A stretch of DNA of 32,348 nt from assembly GCA_944322555.1 (NCBI GenBank), contig CALUPJ010000111.1, positions 1 through 32,348 on the forward strand, read 5' to 3'. The notes below the pieces were generated by a model, which worked only from the letters and a program-made list of their open reading frames with translations, was not told where the DNA came from and made no database searches. Numbering within the stretch: the stretch's first letter is position 1; every line of letters starts with the position of its first letter. Shown one piece after another: positions 15,625 through 23,006 of the stretch. The translations under genes and the position numbers were made by a program. The DNA is from Candidatus Gastranaerophilales bacterium (GTDB lineage Bacteria; Cyanobacteriota; Vampirovibrionia; Gastranaerophilales; Gastranaerophilaceae).

Positions 15625-16260
15625 ATGATATCCGGCAATATAAATTTTTACGGTATTCCTGTTGCTGAAGTGAAAGCTGCAGGGAATAACTTAAAATTAT
15701 ACAGGTTAAATTCAAAAGACAAGGGTTTTACGGATAATCTTTATAAAACCCTTGATTTACGGCGGCTTTATCCCGGGTTCAATAACCTGCAATATAATAT
15801 ATGGGATGAAGTTACCAAAATGGCATTGAAATATGCTGATAATAACGGCAAGCAGACTTTGCTTCTGACATGTAATAACAGTCCTTGCGGAGTTGCAAAT
15901 TATTCACATCAAACGCCTAAATTCAGGCTTAATTATATAAGCACCTGGCCTGTGAATGTGGCGCAGAAAGTTCCTTATGCCGGTAAAGTACTTTTTATGG
16001 AATTATTCAGGCAATTTTTGGATAAAGATTGTTATTCAATGGAATTATCAGCATTAAAATATGCTCCTTTTAATGCGATATGCAAATATCTCTCTTTAGG
16101 TTTTATACCGTGCGGCGGCGATAATTACCAGGAGATTATGCGGGCCAATAAAAAAAATATAAGCAACTCTCTGAATAATTTGAAACAAAATATAAATTTT
16201 ATACCGATAAATCACGGACAGGAAATTAATCTGACCGAGCATTTAAATATTATTTTATAA
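15625..16260 (+). CDS. Probable GNAT-like acetyltransferase
   Basis: This is a 211-residue soluble protein. The pattern of a strand (TLLLTCNNSPCGVANYS), a following strand with LNYISTWP, then VPYAGKVLFMELFRQFL (a G-K-x-L-x-x-x-L acetyl-CoA-binding-like helix), YSMELSALKYAPFNAICKYLSLGFIPCGG and an I-M end matches the N-acetyltransferase fold. In that fold the 'A-x-x-x-Y-x-x-L-G-F' motif follows the CoA loop. The usual Q/R-x-x-G-x-G/A loop is not canonical, so the call is tentative. The start ATG 15625 lacks a Shine-Dalgarno sequence. The N-terminus MISGNINFYGIPV carries the aromatic-x-G motif seen in two other orphans. The stop is 4 bases from the convergent metG stop. Confidence 0.45.
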   Translation: MISGNINFYGIPVAEVKAAGNNLKLYRLNSKDKGFTDNLYKTLDLRRLYPGFNNLQYNIWDEVTKMALKYADNNGKQTLLLTCNNSPCGVANYSHQTPKFRLNYISTWPVNVAQKVPYAGKVLFMELFRQFLDKDCYSMELSALKYAPFNAICKYLSLGFIPCGGDNYQEIMRANKKNISNSLNNLKQNINFIPINHGQEINLTEHLNIIL

Positions 16261-16264
16261 CAAA

Positions 16265-17818
16265 TTATTTTTTCTTATCAGCCAGTTCGCTGTCCATTCT
16301 GAGAAATACGGGCTTGATATTTTCTTTGTCAATTAAATGACCGCTTGTTAAATATTCACAGGTTATATCATCAAGCTTAGTCTTAATATCATAGCCGAGC
16401 TGGTCTGCCATTGCCTGAGCTATATTCGGACAAAACGGATATATTAGTGAGGCAATAACTGTCATTACCTGAAGGACATTTGTTAAAACTATGCCGCATT
16501 TTTCGGTTTGTCCTTCTTTAGCAAGAGTCCATGGCGCATTATCAGTAACGTATTTGTTTACAAAATCCACCAGCTCCATAATTTTCATGGAAGCTTCCTG
16601 TACTTCAAAATAATCAAAATGATGTTTGACGGATTTTACGGTCTCCAGAGCATTGTTTTTTAGTTCATTTTTACCGAGAAATTCGGGTCTAATATTTCCG
16701 TCAAAATATTTAACCAGCATTGAGAGTGTTCTGTTCAAAAGATTTCCCATGGAATTTGCAAGATGTGCATTAACTTTTTCTTTGAAATCTTCATCTGAAT
16801 AGTTTCCGTCTTTTCCGCAGGGTGCGGCGGAAGCCATGTAATATCTGAAAGGATCGGGTATATTAAGATTAAAAGCTTCTAATACAGCCGTAGGTGATAT
16901 TACATTACCTAAAGATTTTGACATTTTTGTCTGATCTATTGTAATCCAGCCGTGAGCAAGAATATGTTTTGGCAGCGGTAAATCAAGCGCCAGAAGAATG
17001 GCAGGCCAGTATATACTATGGAATTTTAAAATATCTTTTCCTATAATCTGAACATCCGCAGGCCACAGGTTATTAAATTTTTCGCTGCTTTTTTCGGTAT
17101 CATATCCGAGAGCGGTTATATAGTTTGAAAGTGCATCTATCCAAACATAAATAACCTGCGAATCATCCCCTAAAACCGGAATCCCCCAGCTTACATTTGA
17201 TTTTGCACGCGAAACGGATATGTCTTCGATATTTTCAAGCTGATTTAAGACTTCATTTGCGCGGAATGAAGGAACTATAAAGTCCGGATTGGTTTTAATA
17301 TGCTTAATTATAGCGTCTTTATATTTTGTAAGTTTGAAAAAATAGTTTTCCTCTTCAACAACTTCCGGTTTTTTCATATGGTCAGGGCAAAGACCGTCTT
17401 CCGTCAGGTCTTTTTCACTCAAAAAGGCTTCGCATCCGGAGCAATATAACCCTTTGTAGGAGTGTTTATAGATGTCTCCCTTGTCTGTCAATTTCTTGAA
17501 AATCTTTTGTACAATTTTTGTGTGCTGTTCGTCTGTTGTTCTGATGAATTGAGAATAATCAACGTTAAGAGCTTTCCAGGCATCTTTAAACTTTTGGGCG
17601 TTGGTATCACAAAATTCCTTTGGTGAAATACCTTTTTCCGCCGATGTTTTTTGGATTTTGATACCGTGTTCATCAGTCCCTGTTAAAAAATATGTATTTT
17701 CACATCTTTGTGTAAAATGTCTGTATATTACATCGGTTAATATTTTCTCATAGGCATGTCCGATATGCGGAGCTCCGTTTACATAATCAATTGCTGTTGT
17801 TGTATAAAATTTTGTCAT
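16265..17818 (-). CDS. metG: Methionine--tRNA ligase
   Basis: This 517-residue class I aminoacyl-tRNA synthetase charges tRNA-Met for initiation and elongation. It begins with YVNGAPHIGHAYEK, carrying the HIGH motif, followed by the TGTDEHGIKIQ block. The connective peptide has a single zinc knuckle of the form C-x2-C ... C-P-D-H (YCSGCEAF, LCPDH), the T. thermophilus-like type. The KMSKSLGNVISP motif and a helical anticodon-binding domain follow (NLLNRTL, DNAPWTLAKEG). The chain stops at LADKKK without the C-terminal Trbp111-like tRNA-binding/dimerisation domain that many bacterial MetG proteins add, which makes it one of the short forms. AGAGGA is about 10 bases before the ATG. It separates the two flagellar clusters and is divergent from fliF. 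Confidence 0.97.
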   Translation of the reverse strand: MTKFYTTTAIDYVNGAPHIGHAYEKILTDVIYRHFTQRCENTYFLTGTDEHGIKIQKTSAEKGISPKEFCDTNAQKFKDAWKALNVDYSQFIRTTDEQHTKIVQKIFKKLTDKGDIYKHSYKGLYCSGCEAFLSEKDLTEDGLCPDHMKKPEVVEEENYFFKLTKYKDAIIKHIKTNPDFIVPSFRANEVLNQLENIEDISVSRAKSNVSWGIPVLGDDSQVIYVWIDALSNYITALGYDTEKSSEKFNNLWPADVQIIGKDILKFHSIYWPAILLALDLPLPKHILAHGWITIDQTKMSKSLGNVISPTAVLEAFNLNIPDPFRYYMASAAPCGKDGNYSDEDFKEKVNAHLANSMGNLLNRTLSMLVKYFDGNIRPEFLGKNELKNNALETVKSVKHHFDYFEVQEASMKIMELVDFVNKYVTDNAPWTLAKEGQTEKCGIVLTNVLQVMTVIASLIYPFCPNIAQAMADQLGYDIKTKLDDITCEYLTSGHLIDKENIKPVFLRMDSELADKKK

Positions 17819-17851
17819 AGTCTTGTATATCCTCTTCCATATTATATTCAG

Positions 17852-17860
17852 ATTATAACA
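17852..17860 (-). promoter_or_regulatory. Extended -10 promoter of metG
   Basis: The minus-strand extended -10 TGTTATAAT lies 33 bases before the metG ATG, upstream of the AGAGGA ribosome site. A second TATAAT sits at 17841-17846. No clear -35 is seen and there is no room for a T-box leader. Confidence 0.5.
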
Positions 17861-17921
17861 TAAAGTTTCGACAACAAAATGCCCTGCAAAATCTCAAAAT
17901 TTCTTTACACTTATTAATAAT

Positions 17922-17950
17922 TTGAAAAGATTTTTGGCTTAGGTTATTAT
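17922..17950 (+). promoter_or_regulatory. SigA-type promoter of the fliF-G-H-I operon
   Basis: TTGAAA (17922-17927), a 17-base spacer and TATTAT (17945-17950) predict a start near 17957. This excludes the TTG at 17955 as start codon and supports ATG 17979. The hexamers and spacing closely match the fliD promoter. Confidence 0.65.
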
Positions 17951-17978
17951 TATATTGAATAATTGTGCGTGGGGAGAC

Positions 17979-19523
17979 ATGGAAAATAATTATTTTGCAC
18001 TTTTAGCTACTGATGTGAAGAAACTGTGGAGCGGTTTGGACGGGAACCAAAAGCTCGGCATGCTTGCGTTGATTGTTGTCACAATCGTTGCGGCGACGTT
18101 TTTTCTTTCAAAAGCAATGGAGCCCGATTGGGTGGTTTTATACACGGACTTAAATGAAGTTAATGCAACAAGTATCGTCGAAGGGATGAAGAAAAACGGA
18201 TACAGATATAAAGTCTCCGAAGATCATCAGACAATTTTGGTGCCTTCTAATGTCAGAGACGAAATGCGTATATTTGTTGCGGAAAATGACTTAATTAAAA
18301 ATGCGGATACCGGATTTGAGCTGCTTGATGATATGCAGCTCGGTTCTACCGATTTTAAAAACAAGCTGACAAGACAGAGAATTTTTCAGGGTGAGCTTAC
18401 ACGTTCTATTGAAAAAATTCAGGGTATCAGATATGCCAGAGTTCAGCTTGCCGAACCGGAACGCTCAATTTTTGAAGATAATGATGAAAAACCTTCGGCA
18501 TCGGTAGTGCTTGTATTAGAGCCGGGTTATAAAATTAAGAGTGCACAGGTTAAGGCAATAAAAAATCTTGTTGCATATGCAGTGCCGCGTCTGTCACCGG
18601 AGCAGGTGTTTATTACCGATCAGAACGGAAACAGTCTTTCTGACGAAACTTCAAAAAGTTCGACCGATATGGAGAGCTTTAAAACAAATCTTGAAAAAGA
18701 TACTGCCAAAAAGGTTTCCGATGTTTTGGAAAAAATTGTCGGCAAGGGAAATGTATCGGTTCAGGTTAATGCGGATATAGATTTTAATTCCGCAAAATCA
18801 ACCATCGAAAGTTATATTCCCGTTAATGATAAAGGCGAGGGTGTTGTGACTAGTTCACAGACTGAAGTTGAAACTTATGAAAATCCGAATAATGTACCGG
18901 AGCCTAATAATGTTAACCGTAGAAATCTTAATTATTCAAAACAAAAGACTGCGATTAACTACAGCGTATCAAAAGAGGTGAAGCAGGTTGTATATGCTCC
19001 CGGAACGGTTAAGAGACTTTCGATTGCCGTTGCCGTTAACAAAATTCTGACCGAGTCCGAGAAGGAAGAACTTAAAAATCTTGTTCTTTCCGCATCCGGT
19101 GTAGATTATTCAAGAGGAGATGTAATTTCAATTTCCGGACTTCAATTTGAGGGTGCGACAATTGATAAAAAGGCTCAGGAAGATTTTACCAAGCAGTATC
19201 AGCAGGAACAAATGTTCTATTTTATAACATCTTCCGTTATTCCGCTGATTATAGTATTTGTTCTCGGTTGTTTTGCGTTGTATATTCTGAAGAATTTTAT
19301 ATCCAAAATGCCTTCGGCAAGACGCCAGGAACGCAAAATGCAGGAAGAGATTGTTGAAAGGCCTATGGAAGAGGTTGAACCCGAAGAGGATTTACCTAAA
19401 ATAGAAATTAATAAGAAGGAGATAAAGTCCCAGAAGGACCAGAATATTAATGAATTAAATGAAGCAGTTATGGCATCGCCGGAAGAAGCGGCAAAATTGT
19501 TAACATCATTTATAAGAGATTAA
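17979..19523 (+). CDS. fliF: Flagellar M-ring protein FliF
   Basis: This 514-residue inner-membrane protein forms the MS ring, the base on which the export gate and rotor assemble. It has a first membrane helix (about 20-45, LGMLALIVVTIVAATFFL). The YscJ/FliF periplasmic ring-building motifs follow: WVVLYTDLNEVNATSIVEGM, KNADTGFELLD and RQRIFQGELTRSIEKIQGIRYARVQLAEPERS. A low-complexity periplasmic region comes next, then the second membrane helix (about 415-440, FITSSVIPLIIVFVLGCFALYIL) and a cytoplasmic tail that binds FliG. At 514 residues it is slightly shorter than the usual 550. A longer frame from TTG 17955 overlaps the predicted transcription start; ATG 17979 follows GGGGAG, though with a short spacing. 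It is the first gene of the operon. Confidence 0.96.
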   Translation: MENNYFALLATDVKKLWSGLDGNQKLGMLALIVVTIVAATFFLSKAMEPDWVVLYTDLNEVNATSIVEGMKKNGYRYKVSEDHQTILVPSNVRDEMRIFVAENDLIKNADTGFELLDDMQLGSTDFKNKLTRQRIFQGELTRSIEKIQGIRYARVQLAEPERSIFEDNDEKPSASVVLVLEPGYKIKSAQVKAIKNLVAYAVPRLSPEQVFITDQNGNSLSDETSKSSTDMESFKTNLEKDTAKKVSDVLEKIVGKGNVSVQVNADIDFNSAKSTIESYIPVNDKGEGVVTSSQTEVETYENPNNVPEPNNVNRRNLNYSKQKTAINYSVSKEVKQVVYAPGTVKRLSIAVAVNKILTESEKEELKNLVLSASGVDYSRGDVISISGLQFEGATIDKKAQEDFTKQYQQEQMFYFITSSVIPLIIVFVLGCFALYILKNFISKMPSARRQERKMQEEIVERPMEEVEPEEDLPKIEINKKEIKSQKDQNINELNEAVMASPEEAAKLLTSFIRD

Positions 19524-19571
19524 TCGGAAAGGTTGGGAAGAATAAATTATTAAACTTCCAAATATGACACT

Positions 19572-20621
19572 ATGGGTATAGAAGAAATAAAAAAAGCAAA
19601 AGAAGAAGCCAAAAAGACAATAACGCGTCCGAGCCAGAAGGTTGCGGCACTTCTTATTGCGTTAGGGCCTACGACTGCTTCCGAAATTCTAAAGAATATA
19701 AAAGATGAAGATCTTCTTGAGCAGATTACGCTCGACATTGCTAATCTCGGTAAAATATCGGATGAGGATCTCAATGATGTTTTATTGGAATTTAAAACCG
19801 TCTTTCAGGCAAAAAATTATATTGCACAGGGCGGTGTAAGTTATGCTAAACAGCTTTTATCACAAACATACGGTGAGCAGGAAGCGGCTAAACTTCTGGA
19901 AAAAGTTAACTCTATGGTTAACACGAATCCGTTCTACTTTCTGAACGAAGCCGATCCTTCTCAGCTTGCAAATACATTTGCTTCGGAAAATCCGCAGCTT
20001 CTGGCGCTGATTCTTGCATACCTCAGACCGGAACTTTCCGCACAGGTCCTTGCGTTTTTACCGCCTGATGTTCAGGCTGTGGTATCAATGAGAATTGCGG
20101 ATATGACTCCGACAAACCCTGAAATTTTGTCTACCATTGAAGATATTGTAGAACGTAAATTTTCCGCGTTGTTGGTTCAGGATTTCTCAAATGCGGGCGG
20201 TGTTGAATCTCTGGCTAATATTCTTAACTGTTGTGACAGAGGTACCGAAAAGAATATTATGGAATGGCTTGATATTGAAAATCAAAAAATGGCTCAGGAA
20301 GTTCGTGACCTGATGTTCGTATTTGAAGATATTATTATACTTGATGACAGAGCTATTCAGAGACTGCTTAGAGAAATTGATACAAAACAACTTGCTATGG
20401 CTCTTAAAGGTACTAAAGACGAAATTAAAGAAAAAATATTCAAAAATATGTCCGAAAGAGCGAAACAAATGCTTGTCGATGATATGGAATACCTTGGTCC
20501 CGTACGTGCGAAGGAAGTTCAGGAAGCTCAAACGGGTATTGTTAATTCTATCAGAAATCTTGAAGCATCGGGTGAAATTACAATTACACGTGCAAGTATT
20601 GAGGATGAATTAGTTGAGTAG
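19572..20621 (+). CDS. fliG: Flagellar motor switch protein FliG
   Basis: This 349-residue cytoplasmic protein couples FliF to FliM and takes torque from the stator. The N-terminal FliF-binding domain has SQKVAALLIALGPTTASEIL. The middle domain contains ENPQLLALILAYLRPELSAQVLAFLP, in which the usual E-H-P-Q is E-N-P-Q. The C-terminal domain carries the charged torque helix FEDIIILDDRAIQRLLREID and the RAKQMLVDDMEYLGP motif. All core charged residues look intact. There is no clear Shine-Dalgarno sequence before the ATG, 48 bases after fliF, so expression may depend on weak initiation or coupling. Its 3' end overlaps fliH by 8 bases if fliH starts at TTG. Confidence 0.96.
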   Translation: MGIEEIKKAKEEAKKTITRPSQKVAALLIALGPTTASEILKNIKDEDLLEQITLDIANLGKISDEDLNDVLLEFKTVFQAKNYIAQGGVSYAKQLLSQTYGEQEAAKLLEKVNSMVNTNPFYFLNEADPSQLANTFASENPQLLALILAYLRPELSAQVLAFLPPDVQAVVSMRIADMTPTNPEILSTIEDIVERKFSALLVQDFSNAGGVESLANILNCCDRGTEKNIMEWLDIENQKMAQEVRDLMFVFEDIIILDDRAIQRLLREIDTKQLAMALKGTKDEIKEKIFKNMSERAKQMLVDDMEYLGPVRAKEVQEAQTGIVNSIRNLEASGEITITRASIEDELVE

Positions 20622-21372
20622 TAACAGAATTAAAGGTCAGGAAATTCAAATGGGCGACAGTTTTGTTCTGCCAATAGAACAGACGCGTGTGACCAAACAG
20701 CAGGCTAAAGTGCAAAAAATCCTTGAAGAAACCGATGCACAGGCAAAGCAAATTATTGCAGGTGCGGAGAACAAGTCTCAGGTCATTATACAAACGGCCA
20801 ATACAGAAGCTGAAAGAATAATTGAAGAAGCTCAAAAGAAAGCCCAAAAAGAATATGATACAATAAAAAATCAAGCTTATGACGAAGGGTTTAAGAAGGG
20901 CGAACAGGACGGATTATATAAATTTCAAAATGATGCCAGAGAGGGCATCAATTCCCTGGAAACTCTTGCAAGCAGTTCTTTTGATTTGAAAAAAAATATA
21001 ATAGATTCTGCCTCCCGTGATATTGTAGAGCTTGTGAGCGCTATTGCGGATAAAGTTTGTCACCAAAAATTCAATGAAGAAGTTTTGTATCAAATTACGC
21101 TGGATGCGATTAAACAATTAAATGACAAAGAACAGATAACTGTTATTGTTAATCCGAAACTTGTAGAAAATATTAATAATCTTGCCCCCGAATTTAAAAA
21201 TCAAATTCCGAAGCTTCAATCATTAAAGATTTTGGAGGATAATTCGCTTTCACCCGATGGTGTAATTGTGGAAACCCTTAATACAAGATTAGATTCACGG
21301 ATATCATCGCAGATTGCGGAAATTACACAAAATATGTTAACGGGTGCGGATAATGAGTTGGGACAAGAGTAA
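20614..21372 (+). CDS. fliH: Flagellar assembly protein FliH (ATPase regulator/stator)
   Basis: This protein of up to 252 residues binds the FliI ATPase and links it to the C-ring. It has a short N-terminus (IKGQEIQ...SFVLPIEQ) and a long coiled coil rich in Ala, Gln, Glu and Lys (about 35-110, including AERIIEEAQKKAQKEYD and the GFKKGEQDG element). A C-terminal domain related to V/F-ATPase stator subunits follows (ADKVCHQKFNE, ITVIVNP, GVIVETLNTRLDSRISSQI). Two starts are possible. TTG 20614 overlaps fliG and has GAGGA 8 bases upstream. ATG 20650 has AGGA 7 bases upstream and would give 240 residues. I keep the longer one because FliH proteins often begin with a short 'S-x-x-I-K' segment. 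The gene overlaps fliI. Confidence 0.9.
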   Translation: MSSNRIKGQEIQMGDSFVLPIEQTRVTKQQAKVQKILEETDAQAKQIIAGAENKSQVIIQTANTEAERIIEEAQKKAQKEYDTIKNQAYDEGFKKGEQDGLYKFQNDAREGINSLETLASSSFDLKKNIIDSASRDIVELVSAIADKVCHQKFNEEVLYQITLDAIKQLNDKEQITVIVNPKLVENINNLAPEFKNQIPKLQSLKILEDNSLSPDGVIVETLNTRLDSRISSQIAEITQNMLTGADNELGQE

Positions 21373-22678
21373 GTATTTAGATATAATAAAAAATACCCGA
21401 ACCATAAGAGATATCGGAAAAATTACCGAGATTATCGGGCTTACTATTGAATCTGACGGGCCAAAGTCTTCAATAGGTGATTTGTGTTACATATATAACA
21501 ATTATAATGACACTCCTACAATGGCGGAAGTTGTCGGATTTAAAAGCGACAAAATTCTTTTAATGCCTCTGGCTTCTCCTGACGGTATTCATCCGGGTGC
21601 GCTTGTCGTTAATACGGGAAGTGCGATGAAAATAGGTGTCGGGAACCAGCTTATAGGCAGGGTATTAAATGGCTTGGGACAACCTATTGATACTCTGGGC
21701 GAAATAAGTTTTTCCGAATATCGTTCGACTGTTGCAGATGTTATTAATCCGCTGAAACGAAAACGCATTTCAGAGGCTCTGTCATTAGGAATTAAATCTA
21801 TTGACGGTTTTATAACTGTAGGTAAAGGCCAGAGAATGGGTGTTTTTGCCGGCTCAGGTGTCGGAAAGAGCACTACAATAGGTATGATGGCAAAAAATAC
21901 AACCGCAGATTTGAACGTAATAGCACTTATCGGGGAACGCGGACGTGAGGTTAAAGAGTTTATTGAAGAAATCCTCGGGCCGGAGGGTATGAAACGCTCT
22001 ATCGTAATTGCGGCTACTTCAGATCAGCCTTCGCTTGTAAAAATCAAGGCAGCTTTTGTTGCGACATCCATTGCGGAGTATTTTAGAGATAAAGGAATGG
22101 ATGTCTTGTTCATGCTGGACTCCATAACCCGTATTGCCATGGCTCAAAGAGAAGTCGGGCTTGCAATCGGTGAGCCTCCTGCAACGAGAGGCTATACTCC
22201 TTCTGTATTTGCTCTTATGCCCAAACTTATGGAAAGAGCCGGGACAAATGAATTTGGAACTATTACAGGGCTTTATACCGTTCTTGTTGAGGGTGATGAT
22301 TTTAATGAACCGATTTCCGATACGGCAAGAAGTATATTAGACGGTCACATTGTTTTATCAAGAGATTTGGCGCATAAGAATCATTATCCCGCAGTTGATG
22401 TTTTGCAGTCATTAAGCAGAGTTATGGGAGATGTGACAACGAAAGAACACAGAAATGCGGCAGGGATTTTAAGAAATCTTCTTGCCGTACATAAAAAGAA
22501 TGAGGATTTGATTAATATCGGAGCTTATGTTAAAGGTTCTGATGCGTCTTGTGATAAAGCTATTATGATGATGGATGATATTAATAAATTTTTGTTACAA
22601 TCAACTGATGAAAAAATTGAATACGAAGAGACCGTAAATCAGCTTATACAGCTTGCGCAGCTGGCAGGCGGAAGATAA
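21353..22678 (+). CDS. fliI: Flagellum-specific ATP synthase FliI
   Basis: This 441-residue hexameric ATPase, homologous to the F1 beta subunit, energises flagellar export with FliH and FliJ. The Walker A motif is GSGVGKST (about 167-174). GERGREVKEF, Walker B FMLDSITR with RIAMAQREVGLA, GEPPATRGYTPSVF and MLERAG-type residues (here LMERAGTNEFGTITGLYTVLVEGDD) are all in place. The longest frame begins at GTG 21344. ATG 21353 (MSWDKSKYL) is preferred although the upstream GGGTGCGGATA is only a weak ribosome site. The start lies 20 bases inside fliH, so translation is probably coupled. fliJ, which normally follows, is not recognisable. Confidence 0.97.
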   Translation: MSWDKSKYLDIIKNTRTIRDIGKITEIIGLTIESDGPKSSIGDLCYIYNNYNDTPTMAEVVGFKSDKILLMPLASPDGIHPGALVVNTGSAMKIGVGNQLIGRVLNGLGQPIDTLGEISFSEYRSTVADVINPLKRKRISEALSLGIKSIDGFITVGKGQRMGVFAGSGVGKSTTIGMMAKNTTADLNVIALIGERGREVKEFIEEILGPEGMKRSIVIAATSDQPSLVKIKAAFVATSIAEYFRDKGMDVLFMLDSITRIAMAQREVGLAIGEPPATRGYTPSVFALMPKLMERAGTNEFGTITGLYTVLVEGDDFNEPISDTARSILDGHIVLSRDLAHKNHYPAVDVLQSLSRVMGDVTTKEHRNAAGILRNLLAVHKKNEDLINIGAYVKGSDASCDKAIMMMDDINKFLLQSTDEKIEYEETVNQLIQLAQLAGGR

Positions 22679-22692
22679 TTTGTTTACATTAT

Positions 22693-22721
22693 TTAACAAT
22701 AAGGCAATTTCTCTGTATAAA
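22693..22721 (+). promoter_or_regulatory. Promoter of the 77-residue protein gene
   Basis: TTAACA (22693-22698), a 17-base spacer and TATAAA (22716-22721) predict a start near 22728. The downstream gene has AAGGGAAA shortly before its ATG. This suggests expression independent of the fliF operon. Confidence 0.55.
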
Positions 22722-22768
22722 ATGTTTTTATATAAATATAGGGAAATATTTTATAAGGGAAATTTATT

Positions 22769-23002
22769 ATGGCAGTCGGAGCAAGAGATTACATTGACAA
22801 ATTGTTAGTTAAAAAGTATGCGGATGAGCAGGTTGATAACCATGATGCAATGGAATCAATGATTGATCCGAATAAAATGCTTGAAGCAATGAATGATGTT
22901 GCAAACATTAAAAGAAATATGTTTATGATGTCAGCAAAACTCTCGGCAGTTTGTTACGGAGTTAACGCAAAAGCAAGATATCAGAAAAGAGAAGTTTCAT
23001 AA
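22769..23002 (+). CDS. Unrecognised 77-residue protein downstream of fliI
   Basis: This is a small, probably soluble protein with no signal peptide or membrane helix. The sequence appears helical: ARDYIDKLLVKKYADEQV, a short acidic link, then MIDPNKMLEAMNDVANIKRNMFMMSAKLSAVCYG and a basic end (NAKARYQKREVS). It is Met-rich (eight Met). I do not recognise the family. It occupies the place of fliJ but is half its length and does not show FliJ's long coiled coil, so I do not call it FliJ. A good ribosome site (AAGGGAAA, about 9 bases before the ATG) and a sigA-like promoter with a 17-base spacer support it as a real gene. Its stop is 4 bases from the convergent isomerase gene. Confidence 0.75.
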   Translation: MAVGARDYIDKLLVKKYADEQVDNHDAMESMIDPNKMLEAMNDVANIKRNMFMMSAKLSAVCYGVNAKARYQKREVS

Positions 23003-23006
23003 ATCT

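Noticed and set aside
17819-17954. T-box or other riboswitch in front of metG
   Set aside because: The predicted leader is only about 25 bases and has no T-box or SAM-box core.
17955-17978. TTG start for fliF at 17955
   Set aside because: It lies upstream of or at the predicted transcription start (about 17957), and the ATG at 17979 follows a GGGGAG.
22769-23002. Calling the 77-residue gene fliJ by position
   Set aside because: It is about half the usual length and lacks the continuous coiled coil; position alone is not enough.
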